Source of the DNA: Sphingomonadales bacterium
GTDB lineage: Bacteria; Pseudomonadota; Alphaproteobacteria; Sphingomonadales; Emcibacteraceae
Direction of reading: 5' to 3'
DNA length: 5,922 nucleotides
Assembly (NCBI GenBank): GCA_011051815.1
Contig: DRKK01000318.1
Span: 1-5,922, forward strand
Part shown: one piece after another, positions 1 to 5,140 of the stretch
How the letters are laid out: every line of letters starts with the position of its first letter
How positions within the stretch are numbered: the first letter of the stretch is position 1
Notes under the pieces: generated by a model
Seen by the model: only the letters and a program-made list of their open reading frames with translations
Databases searched by the model: none
Told to the model about the DNA's origin: nothing
Position numbers and translations under genes: made by a program

Positions 1-502
1 ACCAGCTGGACAGGCTGTTGCACAGACCCAGAATGGAATAGGCCAGCATTTTTGGCGGGACATGGCCCTGTAGCTGCCCGTCCTTTTGGGCGGCGGAGAG
101 CAGGGTCACCCATAGGTTTTCATAATCCTTGAACAGGCAGCGCAGATGAGCGAATTTCTGTTCCACTTCATCCCGGCTGTTCTTTCGGACCGCCATGGCC
201 ATATGAAGATAATCAGCATTAAACTGTTGCAGGTGGTTTTCTATGCCCCGTTCTATGGTGGCACGAATATCCGTGCCCTGCCCGATGATCTGTTCAAAGC
301 CTGTCATCACATTGGCGATTTGCGGCTCGATAATATCGTAAAGCAGGTCATATTTACCCGGATAGTAATAATAGAGGGATTCCCGCCGGATGCCCACGGC
401 CTCGGCAATATCCTCCAGCGAGGTGGCGGCAAAGCCTTTTTCCATAAAAAGCTGACTGGCCTGTGCCAAAATCAGCTCCCGTCGTTTAAATTTCCGTGTC
501 AT
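1..502 (-). CDS. TetR/AcrR-family transcriptional repressor, C-terminus cut off by window edge
   Basis: A DNA-binding, ligand-responsive regulator of the TetR type, expected to act as a cytoplasmic dimer. The frame is open from the ATG at 502 to the left edge, giving 167 residues and no stop, so perhaps 25-40 C-terminal residues are missing. Residues about 8-54 form the TetR N-terminal domain: a basic start (MTRKFKRREL), a first helix with the FMEKGF turn, then the helix-turn-helix TSLEDIAEAVGIRRESLYYYYPGK, the last part matching the family's Y-Y-x-F/Y-x-x-K signature, followed by YDLL. The rest is a helical ligand/dimer domain that does not reveal an effector. The ATG at 502 is the only sensible start: two ATGs just upstream lie in another frame and hit a stop. 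There is no recognisable Shine-Dalgarno. It is divergent from the MarR gene at 601, and an inverted repeat overlaps its start codon, suggesting autoregulation (inference). Confidence 0.9.
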   Translation of the reverse strand, partial: MTRKFKRRELILAQASQLFMEKGFAATSLEDIAEAVGIRRESLYYYYPGKYDLLYDIIEPQIANVMTGFEQIIGQGTDIRATIERGIENHLQQFNADYLHMAMAVRKNSRDEVEQKFAHLRCLFKDYENLWVTLLSAAQKDGQLQGHVPPKMLAYSILGLCNSLSSW

Positions 503-506
503 GACA
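497..506. promoter_or_regulatory. Perfect 10-bp palindrome over the TetR start codon
   Basis: TGTCATGACA reads identically on both strands, and its centre contains the TetR ATG (500-502 on the minus strand). Its right half (TGACA, 502-506) is also the left arm of the next inverted repeat. A repressor bound here would cover the transcript or translation start of the TetR gene. A 10-bp palindrome can occur by chance; its position is the main argument for function. Confidence 0.35.
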
Positions 507-527
507 GAATCATAGCCATTTCTGTCA
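502..527. promoter_or_regulatory. Putative operator: 8-bp inverted repeat with 10-bp spacer
   Basis: TGACAGAA (502-509) and TTCTGTCA (520-527) are exact reverse complements separated by 10 bp, so matching half-sites sit 18 bp apart, under two helical turns. Size and symmetry fit a dimeric TetR or MarR site. It lies directly upstream of, and touching, the TetR start codon, as expected for autoregulation. Which of the two neighbouring regulators binds cannot be told from sequence. Confidence 0.5.
509..514 (-). promoter_or_regulatory. Possible -10 element for the TetR gene (leaderless transcript)
   Basis: On the minus strand TATGAT matches the TATAAT consensus at 5 of 6 positions and lies 6 bases before the ATG at 502, so transcription would begin at or next to the A of the start codon. 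The gene has no visible Shine-Dalgarno, which fits a leaderless mRNA. No good -35 hexamer lies at 16-18 bp spacing (CTGACA at 523-528 is too close), so this is weak. Confidence 0.25.
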
Positions 528-584
528 GTTATGGGTAGCCATAATCTGTAAAGCACCTTACAATCTGTCGGTAATATGGGTTAG
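513..584. repeat. Imperfect direct repeats in the divergent intergenic region
   Basis: TAGCCAT occurs at 513-519 and 536-542, each followed within two bases by TCTGT (521-525 and 545-549). TCTGT occurs a third time at 564-568, and AATCTGT is shared by 543-549 and 562-568. The segment 521-538 reappears as 564-584 with one substitution, a 2-base insertion and one further inserted base: TCTGTC-x-GT, then TATGGGT, then AG. The last copy ends just before the MarR ribosome binding site. Repeated half-sites of this kind are typical of cooperative operator regions. Confidence 0.4.
529..544. repeat. 6-bp inverted repeat with 4-bp loop between the divergent regulators
   Basis: TTATGG (529-534) and CCATAA (539-544) are exact reverse complements around GTAG. 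This may be a second protein-binding site or a small hairpin. The right arm also holds CATAAT (540-545), a 5-of-6 match to a plus-strand -10 element that could serve the MarR gene, although no matching -35 is evident. Confidence 0.3.
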
Positions 585-590
585 AGGAGG
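583..590 (+). promoter_or_regulatory. Strong ribosome binding site for the MarR gene
   Basis: AGAGGAGG is a near-ideal Shine-Dalgarno, 10 bases upstream of the GTG at 601. It decides the start: the first in-frame ATG (661) is 60 bases further on and would remove the N-terminal dimerisation helix. Confidence 0.75.
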
Positions 591-600
591 ATAATTTACT

Positions 601-1062
601 GTGAGGGAAAAGAAGACCGGGGAAAATGAAACATTTCTTGATGATTTCATTCCCTATGTCATGTACCGGATTACCAATCGCATGAATATGGATTTGCAGG
701 ATTGCCTGCGGCCCCAGAAAATCAATGTATCGCGCTGGCGGGTATTATGTGCCCTCCATGCCAAAGATGGCCGCAATATGAGCGATCTTTGCACCTTTAC
801 CATGATGGAACAATCCTCGGTCAGCCGGGTGATTGATTCTATGGAAAAGGAAAAGCTGGTGACCCGAAAATTACGTAAAAACGACAATCGTTATGTGCTG
901 GTCTATCTGACCACCAAAGGCCGCGATGTTTTCACCAAGGCCTCTGTCCCCGCCTTTTCCCGCGAGGATCGGGCCTTGGAAGGCTTCTCCGAAGAAAACC
1001 GCGAACAGCTGCTGGATTACCTCAACCGGATTCTGGATAATATCCGGGAGGATGCCCGGTAA
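601..1062 (+). CDS. MarR-family winged-helix transcriptional regulator
   Basis: A 153-residue protein, usual length for MarR dimers, which bind palindromic DNA and usually release it on binding a small phenolic or other ligand, or on oxidation. Residues about 11-35 are the first dimerisation helix. The winged helix spans about 40-106: INVSRWRVLCALH, then MSDLC, a recognition helix around MMEQSSVSRVIDSMEKEKLV (69-88) and a wing with the family's D-x-R signature (D95, R97) leading to YLTTKG. The C-terminal helices (about 128-150) return to the dimer interface. Cysteines at 35, 50 and 64 could be redox-sensitive, but nothing shows this. Translation starts at GTG 601 behind a strong ribosome binding site. 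The alpha/beta hydrolase gene begins 4 bases after the stop, so the two are probably co-transcribed and the hydrolase, or its substrate pathway, is a likely target. Transcribed away from the TetR gene. Confidence 0.92.
   Translation: MREKKTGENETFLDDFIPYVMYRITNRMNMDLQDCLRPQKINVSRWRVLCALHAKDGRNMSDLCTFTMMEQSSVSRVIDSMEKEKLVTRKLRKNDNRYVLVYLTTKGRDVFTKASVPAFSREDRALEGFSEENREQLLDYLNRILDNIREDAR
1046..1051 (+). promoter_or_regulatory. Ribosome binding site within the MarR gene, likely serving the hydrolase
   Basis: GGGAGG lies inside the last codons of the MarR gene, 15 bases before ATG 1067 and directly against ATG 1052. Neither spacing is ideal; ribosomes terminating at 1062 could re-initiate at 1067 by translational coupling. 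Confidence 0.4.
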
Positions 1063-1066
1063 CCCT

Positions 1067-1909
1067 ATGCCCGAACCACAGTCACGATTCCTGAGATGTC
1101 AGGGGCGCAACATCCATTTTCTGGAATGGGGTGATCCGGGTCGGGATACGGTCGTCATCTGGCACGGCGTCACCGGCACCTGCCGCGACCATGAGGAACT
1201 GGCCGCCCGGCTGGCCCATGACTATCATGTGATCTGCCCGGATTCCATTGGCTGCGGCCTGTCTGACTGGACTCATGACAAGAAAAAAGACCCCGGCCTG
1301 ACCGCTTACGCTGAAATGGCGCGGGATTTATTGGGCCAATTGGGCTTAAGCCGCGTGCGCTGGATCGGGGCGTCAAAGGGCGGTGGCCTTGGCCTTGTCC
1401 TTGCTGCCACCATGACTGACTGTGTCATCAGCCATTTAATCCTTGATGATGTGGGACCGGGCTTTCCCGAATGGCTCCGACAGGCGGCCATGAAAAATAT
1501 TGCCAGCCCGCCACATTTTGACAGTTTCACCAAATTTGAAACCTATCTGAAAGAGATGCTGACGCGCGGTGGTCTGGTGCTGGATGATAAAAGATGGCGT
1601 CATCTGTCTGAAACATGGTGCCGCCAGAATGATGACGGCCTGTTCACTTTTCAGAATGACCCGGCACTGGCCAATCAATTCAGTCTTCACGGGCAGGATT
1701 TTGACCTCTGGCATCATTATGACAGGATTACCGCCAGAACGTTATTGATCCGCGCCAAAAAATCCATCGTCCCTGATCATGAGGTGGAAATGATGGTAAC
1801 CCGCGGCCCCAAATGCAAAGTCCATCAGCGGGACGGCGGTCATATCAGCCTGCTTCATAAACCGGCCCTGCAAAAAGTAATTATGGATTTTCTTAAAAGC
1901 GGTGAATGA
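1067..1909 (+). CDS. Alpha/beta-fold hydrolase
   Basis: A 280-residue cytoplasmic hydrolase without signal peptide, probably acting on an ester, amide or C-C bond of a small molecule; the substrate is unknown. The oxyanion-hole motif is WHG at 32-34 and the nucleophile elbow is G-A-S-K-G at 101-105 with Ser103. The catalytic histidine is probably His259 in GGHISLL. A LILDDVGPGFP segment (124-134) and an MMVTRGP segment (242-248) resemble a common proteobacterial subgroup in which the acid follows strand 7 within an S-D-L/I pair; here the corresponding stretch reads S-I-V-P-D, so the acid may be Asp237 or Asp128 instead. I chose ATG 1067, four bases after the MarR stop. An in-frame ATG at 1052 would add five residues but abuts the GGGAGG at 1046-1051, too close for it to act as ribosome binding site; 1067 is 15 bases from it, rather far, so the choice is not certain. 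The last 17 bases overlap the convergent dehydrogenase gene. Confidence 0.88.
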   Translation: MPEPQSRFLRCQGRNIHFLEWGDPGRDTVVIWHGVTGTCRDHEELAARLAHDYHVICPDSIGCGLSDWTHDKKKDPGLTAYAEMARDLLGQLGLSRVRWIGASKGGGLGLVLAATMTDCVISHLILDDVGPGFPEWLRQAAMKNIASPPHFDSFTKFETYLKEMLTRGGLVLDDKRWRHLSETWCRQNDDGLFTFQNDPALANQFSLHGQDFDLWHHYDRITARTLLIRAKKSIVPDHEVEMMVTRGPKCKVHQRDGGHISLLHKPALQKVIMDFLKSGE

Positions 1910-3044
1910 ATTCCGGCGTCAGGTCGGAAATTTTCGTGCAGCCCAGCAAGGCCATATCCCGCATGATTTCCGCCCGTAACAGGTCAAACATCCGGTCAAC
2001 CCCCGCTTCACCCCCGGCGGCCAGCGCATAGAGATACGGTCGGCCAATCATCACCGCAGTCGCGCCAAGGGCCAAGGCCTTGATCACATCGGTCCCGCGC
2101 CGCACCCCGCTGTCCAGCAGGATTTCCGCCCGGCCCGCCACCGCCTTGACAATATCCGGCAGCACTTCGATGGTTGGCGGCATAAAGTCCAGCTGACGGC
2201 CGCCGTGATTGGACACAATAATACCATGGGCCCCGACCTCCACCGCCCGGCGGGCGTCCTCTGGATTGACAATGCCCTTGATCAGGAACGGCCCGTCCCA
2301 TTGTTCAATCATCCAGGCCACATCATCCCAGTCCACGGTCGGGTCAAATTGCTTGGTAATATAATCCAGCAGACCGTTACGGTCGGAAAAACTGGCATTG
2401 GGTGAATCCGTCACATTGGAAATCTCGATCGCCGGACTGGTCAGATAATCATAGAGCCAGCGCGGGTGGCTCAATACATCAAAAATCGTTTTGGCGGTCG
2501 GAGCCGCTGGAAAGGTCAGGTGATTGCGCAGGTCCCGTTCCCGATTGCCATGAACCGGCAGGTCCACGGTCAGGCACAGAGCGTGATAACCATTCGCCCG
2601 GCAACGATCCATAAATTCTTTGGTGATGTCCCGGTTGCGCCAGACATAAATCTGGAACCATTTGAGGCCATCGGACGCGCTGGCGGTATCCTCAATCGAG
2701 GTGCTGGACACGGAAGACAAGGCATAGATGGTCCCGGCCTTGGCCGCCGCCCGGGCCACGGCGCGTTCGCCCATATGATGGAACATACGGCTCTGTCCGG
2801 TGGGGGAAATCAGGACTGGCAGATCAACTTTCTGGCCCAAAACCGTGGTGGTAAGGTCAATATTCCCCACATCCCGCAGGGCGCGGGGCATAAGCTGAAA
2901 TTTTGAAAAACTACTCTGGTTGCGGCCAAGGGTCACCTCATCATCTGCGCCGCCGTCAAGATAGTCAAAAATCATACGCGGCAGGCGTTTGCGCGCCAGC
3001 CTGCGAAAATCCTCAATGTTAAAGCAAGAATCCAGCTGTGACAT
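1893..3044 (-). CDS. FMN-dependent alpha-hydroxy-acid dehydrogenase/oxidase (L-lactate dehydrogenase / glycolate oxidase family)
   Basis: Oxidises a 2-hydroxy acid to a 2-oxo acid, passing electrons to the quinone pool or oxygen. The 383-residue TIM-barrel protein has the usual family length and every active-site residue I can place by comparison with plant glycolate oxidase: Tyr28 (in FDYLDGGAD), Tyr133 (QIYV), Asp161, Arg168, Lys256 (LIKGI), and His280 and Arg283 in SNHGGRQLD. The FMN-phosphate region is LLDSGVRRGTDV (309-320) and GATAVMIGRP (327-336). No signal peptide. Lactate, glycolate, mandelate and longer hydroxy acids are all handled in this family, so the substrate is open and I give no symbol. 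Two ATGs (3047, 3044) are adjacent; the second is preferred because AGGGG at 3050-3054 is then 5 bases away rather than 2. It is last in the four-gene run, 14 bases after the transporter stop, and its 3' end overlaps the hydrolase gene. Confidence 0.93.
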   Translation of the reverse strand: MSQLDSCFNIEDFRRLARKRLPRMIFDYLDGGADDEVTLGRNQSSFSKFQLMPRALRDVGNIDLTTTVLGQKVDLPVLISPTGQSRMFHHMGERAVARAAAKAGTIYALSSVSSTSIEDTASASDGLKWFQIYVWRNRDITKEFMDRCRANGYHALCLTVDLPVHGNRERDLRNHLTFPAAPTAKTIFDVLSHPRWLYDYLTSPAIEISNVTDSPNASFSDRNGLLDYITKQFDPTVDWDDVAWMIEQWDGPFLIKGIVNPEDARRAVEVGAHGIIVSNHGGRQLDFMPPTIEVLPDIVKAVAGRAEILLDSGVRRGTDVIKALALGATAVMIGRPYLYALAAGGEAGVDRMFDLLRAEIMRDMALLGCTKISDLTPEFIHRF

Positions 3045-3049
3045 CATAT

Positions 3050-3054
3050 CCCCT
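3050..3054 (-). promoter_or_regulatory. Ribosome binding site deciding the dehydrogenase start
   Basis: On the minus strand AGGGG precedes two adjacent ATG codons. The gap is 2 bases to ATG 3047 and 5 bases to ATG 3044, which favours 3044. It sits in the 14-bp gap after the transporter stop. Confidence 0.5.
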
Positions 3055-3058
3055 TTTA

Positions 3059-3880
3059 TCAGATCACGCTACGATACAACATTCTGGCGGCGGCGACCAT
3101 AAGGAAAGCGCCAAAAGTCATGCTGAGCTGTCTTTGGGTCAGGGCATGGGCGATGCGGGCACCAAGAGGCGCGGCCAGAAAGGTGGCGGGCGACAGAATC
3201 AGAAAGCCGATCACATTGACAAAACCCACACTGCCCGGCGGCAGGAGCATATTCCCTTGCCCTAAAATCATATAGCCTATGGTGCCCGGCAGGGCGATAA
3301 ACAGACCGAACAGGGCTGAGGTGCCCACCGCCCGGTGGATCGGCACATTAAACAGGGTCAAGATCGTGACGCTCATAGCCCCGCCGCCGATGCCCATCAT
3401 GGTGGACACCATACCAACTATCCCCGGCAGAACAGGGGTAAAAATACCGCGCGGCACCCCGTCCGCCAGCCGGATTTTCTCCAACGGCAAGATCATTTTC
3501 AGAGCCACCAGTGACGCCACGGTGGCAAAAATAATGGACAGCACATCACTGCCCGCACGTGAGGCCAGCCAGCTGCCAAAGACGGCGCTGAGAAATATGG
3601 CCGGGCCCCATATTTTAACGAGGGCAAAATCCACGGCCCCACGCCTGTGATGCGCCCGGGCAGAAGAAATAGAGGTCGGGATGATGGTGGCCAGAGAGGT
3701 CGCCACCGCCACATGCATACGGATAGACGGATCAACCCCGATAAAACCCAAAGCAAATTCCAGAACCGGCACAATGACAATGCCGCCGCCAATACCCATC
3801 AATCCGGCCATCAGCCCCCCCACCAATCCGGTGGCCAGCATCAGCAGGACCAGTGGCCCGTATATTTCCATAAATTCCAT
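3059..3880 (-). CDS. TauE/SafE-family integral membrane transporter
   Basis: A 273-residue inner-membrane protein, the family's usual size. TauE/SafE members are proposed to export sulfite, sulfoacetate or related organic anions, often beside sulfonate or organic-acid catabolic genes. The protein shows the family's internal duplication: GLMGIGGGIVIVP (26-38) and MMGIGGGAMSVTIL (161-174) each carry a GIGGG turn. Hydrophobic spans are at about 8-48 (two segments around the first GIGGG), 56-73, 90-106, 111-132, 148-178 (around the second), 185-206, 216-240 and 251-268, giving roughly eight to ten segments. The polar stretch ARAHHRRGAVD (74-84) is a typical cytoplasmic loop. ATG 3880 has no clear ribosome binding site; ATG 3871 (residue 4) is equally possible. 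It lies 45 bp after the flavoprotein gene and 14 bp before the dehydrogenase, so the hydroxy acid or its product is a reasonable candidate cargo (inference). Confidence 0.9.
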   Translation of the reverse strand: MEFMEIYGPLVLLMLATGLVGGLMAGLMGIGGGIVIVPVLEFALGFIGVDPSIRMHVAVATSLATIIPTSISSARAHHRRGAVDFALVKIWGPAIFLSAVFGSWLASRAGSDVLSIIFATVASLVALKMILPLEKIRLADGVPRGIFTPVLPGIVGMVSTMMGIGGGAMSVTILTLFNVPIHRAVGTSALFGLFIALPGTIGYMILGQGNMLLPPGSVGFVNVIGFLILSPATFLAAPLGARIAHALTQRQLSMTFGAFLMVAAARMLYRSVI

Positions 3881-3900
3881 GTGGCCACGTTACGGAAAAG

Positions 3901-3925
3901 CGGTAAAAAGATCAATCATTTACCG
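3901..3925 (-). terminator. Weak stem-loop directly after the flavoprotein stop
   Basis: CGGTAAA (3901-3907) and TTTACCG (3919-3925) are perfect 7-bp arms around an 11-base loop, starting on the minus strand right after the TAA at 3926-3928. Only four Ts follow, and the stem is short and AT-rich. It may attenuate or stabilise the transcript rather than end it; chance is also possible. Confidence 0.22.
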
Positions 3926-5104
3926 TTAAATATATTGCCCGGCCCCGTGACCGGAGGCCCAGGCCCACTGGAAGTTATAACCGCCAAGATGTCCAGTCAC
4001 ATCCAGAACTTCCCCGATGAAATAAAGACCGGGGGTGAGGTTGCTTTCAAATGTCTTGGACGATATTTCGCGGGTATTGACGCCGCCGCGGGTGACTTCC
4101 GCCGTTCTGAATCCCTCGGTGCCGCCGGGCTTGATGGTCCAGCCGTGGATAAAGCGGGCGACCTGTTCAAATTTCTGATTGGACAGGTCCGCCAGCCGTC
4201 CGTCAACCCCGGCTTCCTGACAAATGAATTGGGCCAGCCTGCGGGCAAAGCGTTGGGTCAGGATGGTATGAAGTTCCTGTTTCGGTTGCGCGGTCCGCTG
4301 TTCCTTCAGAAACGCCAGCATATCCCGGTGGGGCGACAGGTCGATAGTGATCTCGTCACCGGGTTCCATATAGGATGATATCTGCAAAATGGCCGGACCG
4401 CTCAGACCCCGGTGGGTGAACAGCAGGGCCTCGGTGAATGATATTTTACCCCGGCGAACAGTGGCCTCCACCGATACTCCGGCCAGAGACTTGAATTGAC
4501 CCAACAGGTCATTCTGAAAGGTCAGGGGCACCAACGCGGGCGCGGGGTCAATAAGGCTATGGCCGAAGTGGCTCGCCACCTCATAGCCAAAACCGCTGGC
4601 CCCCATTTTAGGGATTGATTTGCCGCCGCTGGCAATGACCAGTGATCGGCAGGTAAAGGTCTCATCGGCGGTGAGCAGACGAAAACCGGTATCTGTTTTC
4701 TGAATATCCTCCACCGTCGTTTCGGTGCGGATGATAACCCCGGCCTGATCACATTCCTTTAACAGCATGTCAATGATCTGATGGGATTTACCGTCACAGA
4801 ACAGCTGGCCCAGCTTTTTCTCATGATAGGCAATGTCATGCTTTTCCACCAGCCGGATGAAATTCTGCGGCAGGTAACGGCGCAGGGCTGACAGGCAGAA
4901 GCGCGGATTATCCGACAGGAAATTCTCCGGCCCCGTGTGCAGATTGGTGAAGTTACACCGCCCGCCGCCGGAAATACGAATTTTCCCCGCCACGGCCTCA
5001 TTCTTTTCAATCACAAGAATACGGCGGCCTCTCTTGCCGCCCTCTATGGCGCACATGAGGCCAGCGGCCCCGGCCCCGATAATTACCGCATCAAAATCTG
5101 TCAT
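3926..5104 (-). CDS. BaiN/HI0933-family NAD(P)/FAD-dependent oxidoreductase (aminoacetone oxidase-like annotation)
   Basis: A 392-residue cytoplasmic flavoprotein of the widespread HI0933/YhiN/BaiN group, full length. The FAD-binding Rossmann motif is IIGAGAAGLM (8-17), followed by ribose-binding VIEK (31-34). Family hallmarks are all present: ISGGGRCNFTN (44-54), ASGGKSIPKMG (158-168), LLFTHRGLSGPAILQIS (227-243), AEVTRGGV (335-342) and the C-terminal GLYFIGEVLDVTG...GGYNFQWAWASG (359-384). Cellular function is poorly defined: members have been linked to bile-acid intermediate reduction in gut clostridia and are often labelled aminoacetone oxidase, but most are uncharacterised. ATG 5104 is chosen because it starts four residues before the Rossmann strand. 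The frame opens further at a TTG (5140), adding 12 residues rich in Cys and Pro with no family look. It is 36 bp downstream of the acyl-CoA ligase; no strong ribosome binding site is visible. Confidence 0.92.
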   Translation of the reverse strand: MTDFDAVIIGAGAAGLMCAIEGGKRGRRILVIEKNEAVAGKIRISGGGRCNFTNLHTGPENFLSDNPRFCLSALRRYLPQNFIRLVEKHDIAYHEKKLGQLFCDGKSHQIIDMLLKECDQAGVIIRTETTVEDIQKTDTGFRLLTADETFTCRSLVIASGGKSIPKMGASGFGYEVASHFGHSLIDPAPALVPLTFQNDLLGQFKSLAGVSVEATVRRGKISFTEALLFTHRGLSGPAILQISSYMEPGDEITIDLSPHRDMLAFLKEQRTAQPKQELHTILTQRFARRLAQFICQEAGVDGRLADLSNQKFEQVARFIHGWTIKPGGTEGFRTAEVTRGGVNTREISSKTFESNLTPGLYFIGEVLDVTGHLGGYNFQWAWASGHGAGQYI

Positions 5105-5140
5105 GGGATTGTCAATACAGCAGGCGGGCCGGTTTGGCAA

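Noticed and set aside
146..538. Plus-strand 130-codon open frame
   Set aside because: It is antisense to the TetR gene, whose minus-strand translation has a clear helix-turn-helix; the plus-strand product has no recognisable domain or ribosome binding site.
926..1066. N-terminal extension of the hydrolase starting at ATG 926
   Set aside because: The extra 47 residues overlap the end of the MarR gene in another frame and look like out-of-frame translation; homology-like sequence begins only after 1067.
2466..2906. Plus-strand 146-codon open frame
   Set aside because: It is antisense to the hydroxy-acid dehydrogenase, which has full family motifs; no independent evidence of coding.
3647..4378. 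Plus-strand 243-codon open frame
   Set aside because: It spans the antisense of two well-supported genes (transporter and flavoprotein); its product is rich in Gly, Gln, His and Pro with no domain, as expected for a shadow frame.
5105..5140. TTG start at 5140 for the flavoprotein
   Set aside because: It adds a 12-residue Cys/Pro-rich leader before a good ATG that sits at the normal distance from the Rossmann motif.
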